Of a stretch of DNA of 64,000 bases, positions 38,288 to 47,700 are shown piece by piece. The stretch lies in assembly GCF_020687765.1 (NCBI RefSeq), contig NZ_JAJEWJ010000007.1, positions 124,001 to 188,000 on the forward strand. Direction: 5' to 3'. A program made the translations under genes and the position numbers. Every line of letters starts with the position of its first letter. Position 1 is the stretch's first letter. The notes beneath the pieces are model-generated. The model saw nothing but the letters and a program-made list of their open reading frames with translations, ran no database searches and had not been told where the DNA came from. This DNA is from Sphingobacterium sp. FBM7-1. Lineage in GTDB: Bacteria; Bacteroidota; Bacteroidia; Sphingobacteriales; Sphingobacteriaceae.

Positions 38288-40993
38288 ATGAAGAGATTTT
38301 TATTGTTGGTACTTTTTATAACCCAGACAGCCCTCCTGTCTGCACAGGAAATAGATATGGGAACAGAACAGCTTCTGGATAAAATGGCTGAACAGCTCAG
38401 GGTCTATCCGCAGGAAAAGATACACCTGCATGTCGACAGATCTATCTATACGCCGGGCGATACCATCTGGTTCAAGGCCTATCCTGTACATGCGACCTTT
38501 CACACACCCCGCTACCAGAGCCGTTATATATATGCCGAATTATGGAACCCGCAGGACTCGCTGCTGGCGCGCGTACGGATCCGAGTGGATTCGGTGGGGA
38601 TATATAGCGGATACCTGGCAGTACCGGATGACGTGGCGGAAGGCCGTTATGGTCTGCGCACATACAGCCGGTACATGTTATCGCAGGGGGAGGGATATCT
38701 TTCCCGTCGGGCAATTGATATCAAGACTGCGGCCTGGAACGAGTTGGATGTGGAAAGTTCTGCCACGATAGAGAGAAGCGGACAGACGACCTACGATCTG
38801 CAGATGACGGGATTAGGATCGCAACTCCCGACTCCCGTCGAGAGCCGTTTGCAGCTGAAGGACGGCCGGGTAAAAAACACTGACCTGTCGGGCAAGCGCA
38901 TGAAGGTAGCTTTTACACCAGCAGAGATAGCCGGTAACCGGTCGGTACTGTTTGATATGACGGATAGGGAAGGATATGGATACCGCCGGTATTACGCCCT
39001 CACTTCAGGGAAAGAAGACTTTCGGGTGGGATTCTATCCGGAAGGCGGATACCTGGTTTCGGGTGTGGCGAACCGTATAGCCTTTAAGGCTCAGGATATC
39101 AGCGGTGGCGATGCTACGGTCCGTGTGGAACTGCTGGACGAGGATGGAAAGGTGCTTCTGGTGGATTCTACTTTATGCCGCGGGATGGGCTCTTTTGACT
39201 TGACACCACAAGTAGGTCAACGCTATAGGGCGAGGTGTACCAGCGCGGAGGGACTGGAGAAGACGGTCGAGCTGCCGGAAGTGCGGGCAGATATCTACGG
39301 GCTGCGGGTAAAAAGCGGAACGGACAGCATAGCGGTGTGGGTGAACGGGGCATCGGACGCGCCCCGTGCTGCGCTGTACCTGATAGCCCAGGTGCGCGGG
39401 GCTCCCGTATATGCCGGCGCCGTGGAAACGGAAAATCTTCCGATGGTGTTCGACAAAGCGTTATTTCCACCGGGAGTTATCCAGTTTCTGTTGTTAGATG
39501 AGAGCTTTCAGGTAATGAGCGAAAGACTTAGCTTTTCCAGCAAGGAGCCTGCCCTGGATTTTGTCTGGGTAACGGACAGGGAAGTGTATGGTTCACATGA
39601 AAAGGTGACTGTAGACCTGGGGGTTTCGGATAGTTTAGGGAATCCGTTTAAAGCAAACCTATCGGTGGCTATCACAGATTCGGCGATGCAGATAGCGGAC
39701 ACGGCATTTCACATCAATGCAACACTGTTGTTGACCTCGGAACTTAAAGGACCTATCGACGATCCGTCTTTCTATCTGCGCACGGACGGTACGCGAGCCG
39801 CACGGGCACTGGATCTACTCCTGCTCACGCAGGGCTGGCGGCGGTATGACCTGTCTGCTGTGCTGGCCGGAAAGCTGAAGCATCCGGCAGATACGCCGGA
39901 AAGAGGGGTCAGGATATCCGGACAGGTGCAATCCGGTGGGATATTCAACCGGGGCAAACAAGGAAAGGTCACCGTCTTTGACCAGAGAATGGAATACAGC
40001 AAAGAGATGGTAACGGACGGACAGGGTCATTTCAGTTTTGATGACGTGGAGTTCCCCGAGGGAGTAGGGCTTGAAATCGTGGGGATGGAGAATGATAGAA
40101 AAGGAACCCGTCGCCTGCCGGTCGTCATGGAGGAAGAGGTATATCCCGCTCCGGCCCCGTCTTTTCCGCAGCCGCGTTTTGCGGAAAGGCCGATAGAAGG
40201 GGATAGTGACGGTTTGGATAATTTTTGGACTGGCTATACCGGCGGAGAGAAGCGTTTTTATATTCCTTCCGTAGAGGTCAGGGCGTCCTACCTGGGCTCT
40301 GCCGATTATGTCCAATTAGACGGACGGGACCTGGCCAAGAGAAGATATCGGGATATGTATGATCTGCTGACCTCGCTGGGCCTGGATGTAGTCATGGATG
40401 AACGGGGGTATGTTCTGCAGCTCAATTACCAGCAAGAACGTGCGGCCGTTTATATAGATTATCGATATAACTTAAACGTCGGTCTATTATTGGACAACAT
40501 TCATGTGGAAAGTATTCAACAGCTTACGTTCGTGCCAGCTGCGGAACTCACCTATCTAAATGATATCGATAATATGAACCGTGACATGACATTTGGCTAT
40601 ACGACACCATTTTTGGATATTGTGACCAAGGATTCCTACGACCTTCGGCAGATAAGATGGGCAAATCCAACTACCCTTTTGGCGGGATCCACAACCGTGA
40701 ATGACGAGAAGGCAGGTGTGGTTTCTATTTTTCCATTGGGGTACCAACAGCCCGCCGAATTCTATTCTCCGCTATACGAAAGGGAATCGGAAAACGATGA
40801 AGAAGCACCGGCTTTTCGCCCGACGATCCACTGGAAGCCCGATATACAGACCGATTCGACAGGAAAGGCTTCTTTTTCTTTTTACACATCGGATAAACCG
40901 GCTACCTATACAGCGGTGATTGAAGGAATCACCGAAAAAGGAGATATTATCTATGAGATAAGAAAAATTAGGATAGAGACGGAAAGTAAGTAA
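38288..40993 (+). CDS. Macroglobulin/plug-like exported protein, copy 1
   Basis: 901 residues with signal peptide (LLLVLFITQTALLSAQ). The N-terminus has an MG2-like domain (PQEKIHLHVDRSIYTPGDTI, WFKAYPVHATFHTPRYQSRY). Beta domains follow, then LDLLLLTQGWRRYDL, a mark of Bacteroidota macroglobulin/plug proteins. A plug-like region (RYRDMYDLLTSLGLDVVMDE) comes next, and the end is macroglobulin-like (HWKPDIQTDSTGKASFSFYT). No TonB barrel and no thioester motif were seen. Likely an envelope protein that binds or traps other proteins. A 3' relic of the same family lies at 29209. Confidence 0.85.
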   Translation: MKRFLLLVLFITQTALLSAQEIDMGTEQLLDKMAEQLRVYPQEKIHLHVDRSIYTPGDTIWFKAYPVHATFHTPRYQSRYIYAELWNPQDSLLARVRIRVDSVGIYSGYLAVPDDVAEGRYGLRTYSRYMLSQGEGYLSRRAIDIKTAAWNELDVESSATIERSGQTTYDLQMTGLGSQLPTPVESRLQLKDGRVKNTDLSGKRMKVAFTPAEIAGNRSVLFDMTDREGYGYRRYYALTSGKEDFRVGFYPEGGYLVSGVANRIAFKAQDISGGDATVRVELLDEDGKVLLVDSTLCRGMGSFDLTPQVGQRYRARCTSAEGLEKTVELPEVRADIYGLRVKSGTDSIAVWVNGASDAPRAALYLIAQVRGAPVYAGAVETENLPMVFDKALFPPGVIQFLLLDESFQVMSERLSFSSKEPALDFVWVTDREVYGSHEKVTVDLGVSDSLGNPFKANLSVAITDSAMQIADTAFHINATLLLTSELKGPIDDPSFYLRTDGTRAARALDLLLLTQGWRRYDLSAVLAGKLKHPADTPERGVRISGQVQSGGIFNRGKQGKVTVFDQRMEYSKEMVTDGQGHFSFDDVEFPEGVGLEIVGMENDRKGTRRLPVVMEEEVYPAPAPSFPQPRFAERPIEGDSDGLDNFWTGYTGGEKRFYIPSVEVRASYLGSADYVQLDGRDLAKRRYRDMYDLLTSLGLDVVMDERGYVLQLNYQQERAAVYIDYRYNLNVGLLLDNIHVESIQQLTFVPAAELTYLNDIDNMNRDMTFGYTTPFLDIVTKDSYDLRQIRWANPTTLLAGSTTVNDEKAGVVSIFPLGYQQPAEFYSPLYERESENDEEAPAFRPTIHWKPDIQTDSTGKASFSFYTSDKPATYTAVIEGITEKGDIIYEIRKIRIETESK

Positions 40994-41000
40994 ACGACGT

Positions 41001-41218
41001 ATGAAACGATTGAACGACTATGATATTTAAATGTTGCTAGCAAATAATTATTTCAATTGGAGAAATTATTCGGAAGCTGAAAAACCCTACTGGCTTGCCT
41101 CAGAAATGATACCGAAAAAAATCATGCCCTCATTTGGTAGTTACTTATATCGTAACGACACTATTATTAGTTCCTCCCGCTATACTTGTCTTGAAAAAGC
41201 CGGTGAAGACCAATTATA
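41001..41218 (+). pseudogene. Wzy_C/TPR tail fragment
   Basis: LNDYDI, stop, then LLANNYFNWRNYSEAEKPYW and LASEMIPKKIMPSF: the TPR tail of the gene at 27705 (LNDYDVQMLQANNYFNLTNY...). Only the last 70 codons remain, with an internal stop and a scrambled end. Confidence 0.85.
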
Positions 41219-41256
41219 ATAACGCGTTCAATATTTATGCAATAAGGAATCGCTGA

Positions 41257-41328
41257 TGTCAAAATTTGTAGCATGGAAACCTGAAACATTGTGTTTAAGT
41301 TTGTTTTTAGTTAACAGAAATTATAAAT
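41257..41328 (+). promoter_or_regulatory. Repeated promoter element, copy 4
   Basis: TGTCAAAATTTGTAGCATGG, 27 nt from TTTG to TAAGTTTG (41296-41303). Leader matches copy 3 more than copy 2 after the spacer. Confidence 0.7.
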
Positions 41329-41344
41329 ATAAAATACACATACT

Positions 41345-41446
41345 ATGGAACCAGCTTTAGGATTTACTTTATGGACACTACTATCACTTATTGTGTTGGT
41401 ATCTATAGCCTTTTTGGTTGTATTGGATGATTGTCAAACTTTGTAA
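41345..41446 (+). pseudogene. 38-residue membrane peptide, frameshifted
   Basis: Begins MEPALGFTLWTLLSLI as at 25511. An extra T near 41425 shifts the frame to DDCQTL and a stop at 41446, short of the usual ATGA overlap at 41459. The DNA after the shift still matches the intact copy. Confidence 0.6.
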
Positions 41447-41458
41447 AAGAACTGCAAA

Positions 41459-41947
41459 ATGAAGCAAACACTTATCTATCTCATTTTATCGGTGTTTTCC
41501 TTCTCCTTATGGGCGCAAGAGCGACCCGAACCGATCGAATATACCCGCGGGGATATTCAATTCAAAATCATAGATACTTTATATCTACCGATAGATACGA
41601 CACGTACGATTCGATACCAGATGATAAATAACAGTAACGAGACCATTGAATATGGAACACCGTTTATGGAAGAAGAGTTTGTGTCTGGAAAGAGGTGGGA
41701 AAAGATGGAGGGGCCTGTGCCTCGCGCGACGAATGATTCGGTGACGGTTATACGTGCTTTTGATTTGATCGGACTCAATCGGCTACCGGGTTCTCAAGGG
41801 GAGCACTCATTTTCTTTTGATCCGATTTTTAAATGGTTTTATGAGGAGGGCAAAAAATACCGTATTGTAAAATATTTCAATTTCGAGGGAGAGGAACAGC
41901 GGTATTATATCTGGGATGAGCTATTCGTACGTGAACAATATAAATAG
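41459..41947 (+). CDS. Exported small Ig-like protein, copy 2
   Basis: 162 residues. Signal peptide MKQTLIYLILSVFSFSLWAQ shared with the unrelated protein at 25624. Mature part as in 23333: IEYTRGDIQFKIIDTLYLPI, DTTRTIRYQMINNS, EEEFVSGKRWEKM, and the end GKKYRIVKYFNFEGEEQRYY then IWDEL. The gene stands 6 bp before a GLUG gene and heads an array of GLUG, macroglobulin/plug-like and GLUG genes. Function unknown. Confidence 0.75.
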   Translation: MKQTLIYLILSVFSFSLWAQERPEPIEYTRGDIQFKIIDTLYLPIDTTRTIRYQMINNSNETIEYGTPFMEEEFVSGKRWEKMEGPVPRATNDSVTVIRAFDLIGLNRLPGSQGEHSFSFDPIFKWFYEEGKKYRIVKYFNFEGEEQRYYIWDELFVREQYK

Positions 41948-41953
41948 CTATAT

Positions 41954-43423
41954 ATGCCCAAGCCGTTTTTCCTACTTCTAATCTGTTGCTTAATCTGCCA
42001 CGTCGCTGTCTGCGGCGAGAGCGGAACAAAAGCCACTTTGCCCGAAAGACAACAAGACCCTGTAGAAGTACACTGGTACAACACCCAAGATTCTGTTTTC
42101 GAGCTGCGAACCGCGGCACAATTACGAGGATTGGCCGAACTGGTCAATTTGGGCATTGATTTTTATCAACAGGAGGTGCGTTTGGCAAACGATATTTTCC
42201 TCAACGATACTACCGGATGGAGAGACTGGGAACACGATGCTTCGGGACATTTGGAGCCGTGGATACCAATTGGTAAAGAGGATAACCCTTTTTCGGGTAC
42301 ATTTGACGGGAAGGGATATACGATATTTGGATTGTATATCAACAAAGGAATGGAAAGCTATTATCAGGGCTTCTTCGGATTAGTATTGGATGGTCATATA
42401 CAACATGTGCATCTCCAATCTTTCCATATCCGTGCGCATGATCATATTGGCGGTATCGCCGGGATGATCGGCTATACCAGTGAGATCAGAGGTTGTACTT
42501 CTCACGGCAAAATTATTGGGCGTGGCCATATGGTAGGCGGTATCGTGGGTAAAGCAGAGGAGTATAACCGGATTATTGACTGTGGTAATATGGGAGATAT
42601 TCAGGGGCAGCGTAGGGTGGGCGGTATTGCCGGTAGTTTTGAATATGGAGAATTATATAATTGCTTTAACCGGGGGTATATTAAAGCACGGCATGAGTAT
42701 GTCGGCGGTTTGGTAGGTATGGTGCTTGGTGGGCAGTTTGGAGAAAGGGATACAAATAATTGGGAATGGGCAAAAGGTGTAGTGCGTGTAGTGGAAAAAC
42801 GACGTAAGGTAACGGCAAAAGAACTACGTTATACCTTTGCCAATAATTACAATACCGGAACGGTGGAAGGAGAGTATAAAATCGGGGGTCTTGCCGGATC
42901 ATTTTTAAAATTTGTAGATAGGGATCCTGTAGAAGATGAAAAAAAGACGGATGTATGGGACATCTTAGGATTTAGACAGCTTGCGGCGAATAATATACGT
43001 GCCGCGACAATAAAAGGGCGTTATTTTTCCAATTGTTACAATACGGGACAGATCAAAAGCCGTTTTGCAGTAAATACCGATGGCCTCATTGGACATTACG
43101 ACTGGGATTGGCAAACAGCTGTTCATTTGTTGGATGAGCGCCAGGCCAATTCGTATTGGAGTGATTCCTCGGTCGTAGTAGCCAAAGTAGAAACGGCACA
43201 ATTACCCCGTAATATACGTTCTTTTGATAACTTGCAAGAAATCTATTCGGTTCGCCCGCCGAAGGGTTTTGGAGAGGTGAAAGATGATAAGATGCGTTCT
43301 GAAGAATTCGTAGCTAAGCTCAATACATGGGTGGAAGAGCAGGGACGGACTTTTCACCATTGGCGACCAGATTATGAAAATATCAATGGGGGTTACCCTG
43401 TTTTTGAACCCGAAGGAGAGTAG
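41954..43423 (+). CDS. GLUG-repeat exported protein, copy 2
   Basis: 489 residues with signal peptide (FFLLLICCLICHVAVCGES). N-terminal block RQQDPVEVHWYNTQDSVFEL and VRLANDIFLNDTTGWRDW, then about five GLUG repeats (HIGGIAGMIGY, MVGGIVGKAEE, RVGGIAGSFEY, YVGGLVGMVLG, KIGGLAGSF). It ends NGGYPVFEPEGE. Closest to copy 3 at 46173. The next gene starts 2 bp downstream. Probably surface-exposed. Confidence 0.88.
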   Translation: MPKPFFLLLICCLICHVAVCGESGTKATLPERQQDPVEVHWYNTQDSVFELRTAAQLRGLAELVNLGIDFYQQEVRLANDIFLNDTTGWRDWEHDASGHLEPWIPIGKEDNPFSGTFDGKGYTIFGLYINKGMESYYQGFFGLVLDGHIQHVHLQSFHIRAHDHIGGIAGMIGYTSEIRGCTSHGKIIGRGHMVGGIVGKAEEYNRIIDCGNMGDIQGQRRVGGIAGSFEYGELYNCFNRGYIKARHEYVGGLVGMVLGGQFGERDTNNWEWAKGVVRVVEKRRKVTAKELRYTFANNYNTGTVEGEYKIGGLAGSFLKFVDRDPVEDEKKTDVWDILGFRQLAANNIRAATIKGRYFSNCYNTGQIKSRFAVNTDGLIGHYDWDWQTAVHLLDERQANSYWSDSSVVVAKVETAQLPRNIRSFDNLQEIYSVRPPKGFGEVKDDKMRSEEFVAKLNTWVEEQGRTFHHWRPDYENINGGYPVFEPEGE

Positions 43424-43425
43424 CC

Positions 43426-46176
43426 ATGAGAAAGACACTGATTTTACTTATAGCGTTGTTCGTTTATTGCAATGTGCAGCTCCATGCCCAAATGGGCGAT
43501 CCTGTCTTATTGGAATCAACACTACAGGGCATGGCCAAGCAGCTAACGACCTATCCGCAGGAAAAAATACACTTGCACCTGGATCGCTCGACCTATTACC
43601 CCGGCGACAGTATACGTTTCCGTGCCTATATGGTACATAGTACATTCCATACACCTATTCATTTTAGTCGGTATATCTACACGGAACTGGTCAATCCCTT
43701 TGACGAGGTGGTGAGCACGACGAAAATACGGGATACCGATACGACGACGATGGCAGGATACCTAGTATTAAATGACGAGCTTCCGGCAGGGAACTACCTG
43801 TTGCGCGCCTACACGGCCTATATGGCATCGGACAGCCTACGTCATTTCTTTAGCCGCTCTATTACCATTGTGCCACCTGCCTGGGAGGCTTTTGATGTAC
43901 AGGCACAGACGCCACTAGGGCAGTCTAAATCGACACTTTCATTACATCTGTGGGATAGTTTCTCGTCTAGCCCAATACAAATCGGTGGCGCAACGGCCAC
44001 CTTGTCCAACGGAGCTACAGCTGGTGTACCGATCGTACAGAACAGGCTACAGCCAGCTTTTCGATCTCGTGAGCGAAGCGATAACCGAAGTATGCTGTTG
44101 GAGGTGACGGACGTCAACAACGACCGTTATCGGAAATACATCCCGCTAGCAACCGACAGGGCAGACTTTGCCGTCACATGCTATCCGGAAGGAGGATACC
44201 TGCTGGAAGGGATCGCTTGCCGGGTTGGCTTCCGTGCGAAAAGCCAGACCGGACACGACAAGGACGTCACTGTAGAGGTGCTGGACGATAGTGACAATGT
44301 AGTGGTTAAGGCGAATACCGTTTATGCTGGATTAGGTTCATTTATCTTTACACCCGAAGCCGGCAGGGCTTATCGCGTACGCAGTAAGGATAGATTTGGA
44401 ACGGTGAACGAAACGGCTTTGCCTGCTGCTTTGACCGACGGGATCGGCATACAGGTGGAAACGACCGATAGCACCTATATCGTGAGCCTACAGGCTGCAG
44501 CACAGATCGACCAATCAGATATCGCGTTGCTCGCGCATGTACGGGGCGCGGTACTATACTTCGCTCCTTGGCAAGAGAGCCGCAAGCGCTATATCTTCGA
44601 TAAGCGGTTGTTCCCTTCCGGTGTGGTACAGTTCCTATTGTTGGACGGGCAATCGAACCCCCTGGCGGAACGCTTGGTATTCAGTAGCCGAGAAGATGAG
44701 ATAGGTATGGCACAGCTGTCTTTGAACAAAGATATTTTTGAAAAAAGGGATAAGGTAGAAGCGGTTGTGTCTCTACAAAGCCGCAGTGGCGATCCGCTTT
44801 CAGGAGATTTCTCGGTAGCGGTAACGGACAAGGCGACGGGAATGACCGACACGGCACATTCTATCTTGGCGACACTTCTGCTTTCTTCCGAGCTTCGGGG
44901 CACCATCGAGAACCCCTCGTTCTACCTACGGGATGACCACCTTTCGAAGGAGGCGTTGGATTTGCTCCTATTGGTGAAGGGTTGGCGACGCTACGACCTC
45001 CCGGCTGTTCTGAAAGGCCATATTGCCAAGCCCAAACGGAATCCCGAACAGTTTATGCAGATCACCGGTCAGGTAAAGGCGGTATCGGTATTCGACTGGA
45101 GCAAGGATTATGCGGTGCGTATCCGGGGCACGAACAACGCGTACCGAAACGATGTCCGGACGGATAATAAACGGACGTTTGTTTTTGATAGTCTGGAATA
45201 TGCGGATGGTGCGGGGTTCCATATCTCTGCGATAAAGAAAGGGGAGTACTTTCCAGAAGGCGATCGTTATATCCAGTTGAACCAGATTGAGGAGGTTTCG
45301 GTAGACAATGATGTGCTGCAAGACCCTTTGTCTGAATACATCGGGATACCGGAAGACCTATTGGATACAGTTCCGCTGGTTACCCGCCGTGGTCGGGATT
45401 TCCTGATCAAGCCGGTGCAGGTGTATCCGCCTTATTGGGGTAGTACGGAGTACATGCAATTCACGCTCAGAGAGGTAGGACGCCTACCCTACCACGATAT
45501 GACAGGGCTTTTAAAGCACATGGGGTTGCGGATTTCAGCGGGAGCGCCCTTAGGCCGTGTGGATAGTGAGCCAGACAATTTTATCTACAGCAACAAAGAC
45601 CGCGTTGCGCTATTTGTTAACGGCGAACCGATGCCATATCATTCGAATGTACTTTATGAGCTCAAGCTTTCCGATTTGGAAGAGATTGTATTTTTGCCGT
45701 TTGTTACGGCAACGACACTTAACCGCCTGGCTGGTCTGCCGATGGGCAAACGCGACGGATTGCGAGGTTTGTTTGATCTGTATTCAAAAGAGGATGGTAT
45801 GCCGGCTTTACACATCGTGACGCGCGAGGGATTTGATACCCGCAATTTCGGAGAGCGATTTATTCCACGCTTTTCCGGCTATGCTCCCCGTAGCACGGTG
45901 TTCCCGATGGGATATCAACCCCCGGTAGAATTCTATTACCCCATCTACGACACACCGGAAAAGAAAGAAGATCCGGCACCTGACCAACGGGAAACCGTTT
46001 ATTGGAATCCAGCATTGAAACCCGATGCAAACGGCGTAGCACGGTTTTCATTTTATACGACGGATGAACCGGGAACATATTCCATTATTGTGGAAGGGAT
46101 TTCGGAAAAAGGCGAAATGGTCAGAGAGATTGTGGAGATGGCAGTTAAGGATGAAGATGTAAAGATTAATGAATGA
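43426..46176 (+). CDS. Macroglobulin/plug-like exported protein, copy 2
   Basis: 916 residues with signal peptide (LILLIALFVYCNVQLHAQ). Same layout as copy 1: MG2-like PQEKIHLHLDRSTYYPGDSI, then ALDLLLLVKGWRRYDLPAVL, a plug-like part (RLPYHDMTGLLKHMGLRIS), a segment THIVTREGFDTR-like near residue 800, and the macroglobulin-like end (YWNPALKPDANGVARFSFYT). It overlaps the third GLUG gene by 4 bp. No TonB barrel follows. Likely an envelope protein working with its GLUG neighbours. Confidence 0.85.
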   Translation: MRKTLILLIALFVYCNVQLHAQMGDPVLLESTLQGMAKQLTTYPQEKIHLHLDRSTYYPGDSIRFRAYMVHSTFHTPIHFSRYIYTELVNPFDEVVSTTKIRDTDTTTMAGYLVLNDELPAGNYLLRAYTAYMASDSLRHFFSRSITIVPPAWEAFDVQAQTPLGQSKSTLSLHLWDSFSSSPIQIGGATATLSNGATAGVPIVQNRLQPAFRSRERSDNRSMLLEVTDVNNDRYRKYIPLATDRADFAVTCYPEGGYLLEGIACRVGFRAKSQTGHDKDVTVEVLDDSDNVVVKANTVYAGLGSFIFTPEAGRAYRVRSKDRFGTVNETALPAALTDGIGIQVETTDSTYIVSLQAAAQIDQSDIALLAHVRGAVLYFAPWQESRKRYIFDKRLFPSGVVQFLLLDGQSNPLAERLVFSSREDEIGMAQLSLNKDIFEKRDKVEAVVSLQSRSGDPLSGDFSVAVTDKATGMTDTAHSILATLLLSSELRGTIENPSFYLRDDHLSKEALDLLLLVKGWRRYDLPAVLKGHIAKPKRNPEQFMQITGQVKAVSVFDWSKDYAVRIRGTNNAYRNDVRTDNKRTFVFDSLEYADGAGFHISAIKKGEYFPEGDRYIQLNQIEEVSVDNDVLQDPLSEYIGIPEDLLDTVPLVTRRGRDFLIKPVQVYPPYWGSTEYMQFTLREVGRLPYHDMTGLLKHMGLRISAGAPLGRVDSEPDNFIYSNKDRVALFVNGEPMPYHSNVLYELKLSDLEEIVFLPFVTATTLNRLAGLPMGKRDGLRGLFDLYSKEDGMPALHIVTREGFDTRNFGERFIPRFSGYAPRSTVFPMGYQPPVEFYYPIYDTPEKKEDPAPDQRETVYWNPALKPDANGVARFSFYTTDEPGTYSIIVEGISEKGEMVREIVEMAVKDEDVKINE

Positions 46177-47699
46177 TGTGTATACTTAAACGACTTTTGC
46201 TGTTGTGTAGTTGCTTATTAGGGCATATTACGTTGTCAAGTGGAAACACGTTGTACGGAAGGCAACAAGACCCTGTGGAAGTACACTGGTACAATACACG
46301 AGACTCCGTATTTGAGCTTCATTCAGTAGCACAATTACGGGGTTTTGCCGAACTGGTCAATTCGGGAATTGATTTCCATAAACAGGAGGTACGCTTGGCA
46401 AACGATATTTTTTTGAATGATACAACAGGATGGAAAGATTGGGAGCAGAATCCACCGTCTGGTGATGCGCAGTGGATGCCAATCGGAAAAGAAGATAGAC
46501 CTTTTTGTGGAACATTCGATGGACAGGGACATACGGTATATGGGCTATATATCAGTCGTGGTATGGAAAGCTACTACCAAGGATTGTTTGGTCTAGTGCT
46601 GAACGGGCGCATACGGAATGTGCAGGTGATGGCGTCCTACCTCCGAGCACACGATCATGTAGGCGGTATCGCTGGAATGATAGGTTATAAGAGCGAGATC
46701 AGTGGATGTACTTTTGGAGGAACGATAAGAGGTGCGGGGCACATGATAGGGGGTATTGTAGGCAAGGCGGAGGAATACAATCGAATTATCAATTGTGCGA
46801 ACTTGGGCGACATATACGGTCAACGACGGGTAGGGGGCATCACCGGGAGTTTTATGTGGGGATCGTTTTACAATTGCTCCAATCAGGGAGATGTGCGTGG
46901 CCGACATGAACGCGTAGGCGGCATTGTGGGAGCACTTTTGGACGGTGCATTGTATGATTTAAGGAGGTTGGAAGAGGGTTATGAATTGGATAGAGGAATT
47001 GTGCGGGATGTGGAAAAACGTGCGGATAGGTTACGCAGTACGCAGGATACTTTTGCTAACAATTACAATACGGGAGGGATAACCGGCGAAGATATGATCG
47101 GTGGAATCGCCGGATCTTTTGCGGATGTCGGTAAAAGCATAATCGATACGGCAAGTTCGGGAGGGGACTCTTTTGCCATCGATGAAGCGGAAATCGGCAC
47201 GTCAAGCGGGGAACTGGATTATTCAGAAGAGGGTATAACCGACAGAAACACACCGATTGATAGTTTGTTGCGTTTTTTTAGGATTTCGATGAGAAAGGGT
47301 ACTTACTTTGCCAATTGCTATAATGCGGGAAAACTTTCGGGCCAGTATCCTGTGCATGTGGATGGATTAATTGGTCATTATGGATGGAATTGGCGACGGA
47401 GCGTGTATCTATTGGACAGGAGAGGAGATAGTTGTTATTGGAGTGATTCCTCCACGGTGGTCGTAAAATTGGAAGCACAGCGATTGCCCAGAAACATGCG
47501 TGATTTTGAAACGGAGGTGCAGAAAGATATGTATCTCATTCGATCGCCGAAAGTTTTCGAACAGATGCCTGATGATATTATGAAAGCAGCAAGCTTTGTC
47601 GATCGACTCAATGCTTGGACGGGCAAATTCGGTTTTCCCTTCAGACGTTGGCGAATGGATGAGGATAGTGTGAATGGCGGATACCCGGTGTTGGAGTGA
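46173..47699 (+). CDS. GLUG-repeat exported protein, copy 3
   Basis: 508 residues with signal peptide (LLLLCSCLLGHITLSSG). Block RQQDPVEVHWYNTRDSVFEL, then GLUG repeats HVGGIAGMIGY, MIGGIVGKAEE, RVGGITGSFMWG, RVGGIVGALLD and MIGGIAGSFAD. An extra acidic loop (about 325-370) is not found in copy 2. It ends NGGYPVLE. The gene is convergent with the minus-strand family and only 1 bp from it. Confidence 0.88.
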   Translation: MMCILKRLLLLCSCLLGHITLSSGNTLYGRQQDPVEVHWYNTRDSVFELHSVAQLRGFAELVNSGIDFHKQEVRLANDIFLNDTTGWKDWEQNPPSGDAQWMPIGKEDRPFCGTFDGQGHTVYGLYISRGMESYYQGLFGLVLNGRIRNVQVMASYLRAHDHVGGIAGMIGYKSEISGCTFGGTIRGAGHMIGGIVGKAEEYNRIINCANLGDIYGQRRVGGITGSFMWGSFYNCSNQGDVRGRHERVGGIVGALLDGALYDLRRLEEGYELDRGIVRDVEKRADRLRSTQDTFANNYNTGGITGEDMIGGIAGSFADVGKSIIDTASSGGDSFAIDEAEIGTSSGELDYSEEGITDRNTPIDSLLRFFRISMRKGTYFANCYNAGKLSGQYPVHVDGLIGHYGWNWRRSVYLLDRRGDSCYWSDSSTVVVKLEAQRLPRNMRDFETEVQKDMYLIRSPKVFEQMPDDIMKAASFVDRLNAWTGKFGFPFRRWRMDEDSVNGGYPVLE

Positions 47700-47700
47700 A

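Noticed and set aside
43426..46176. TonB-dependent receptor
   Set aside because: A plug-like region may be present, but there is no 22-strand barrel and the ends are macroglobulin-like.
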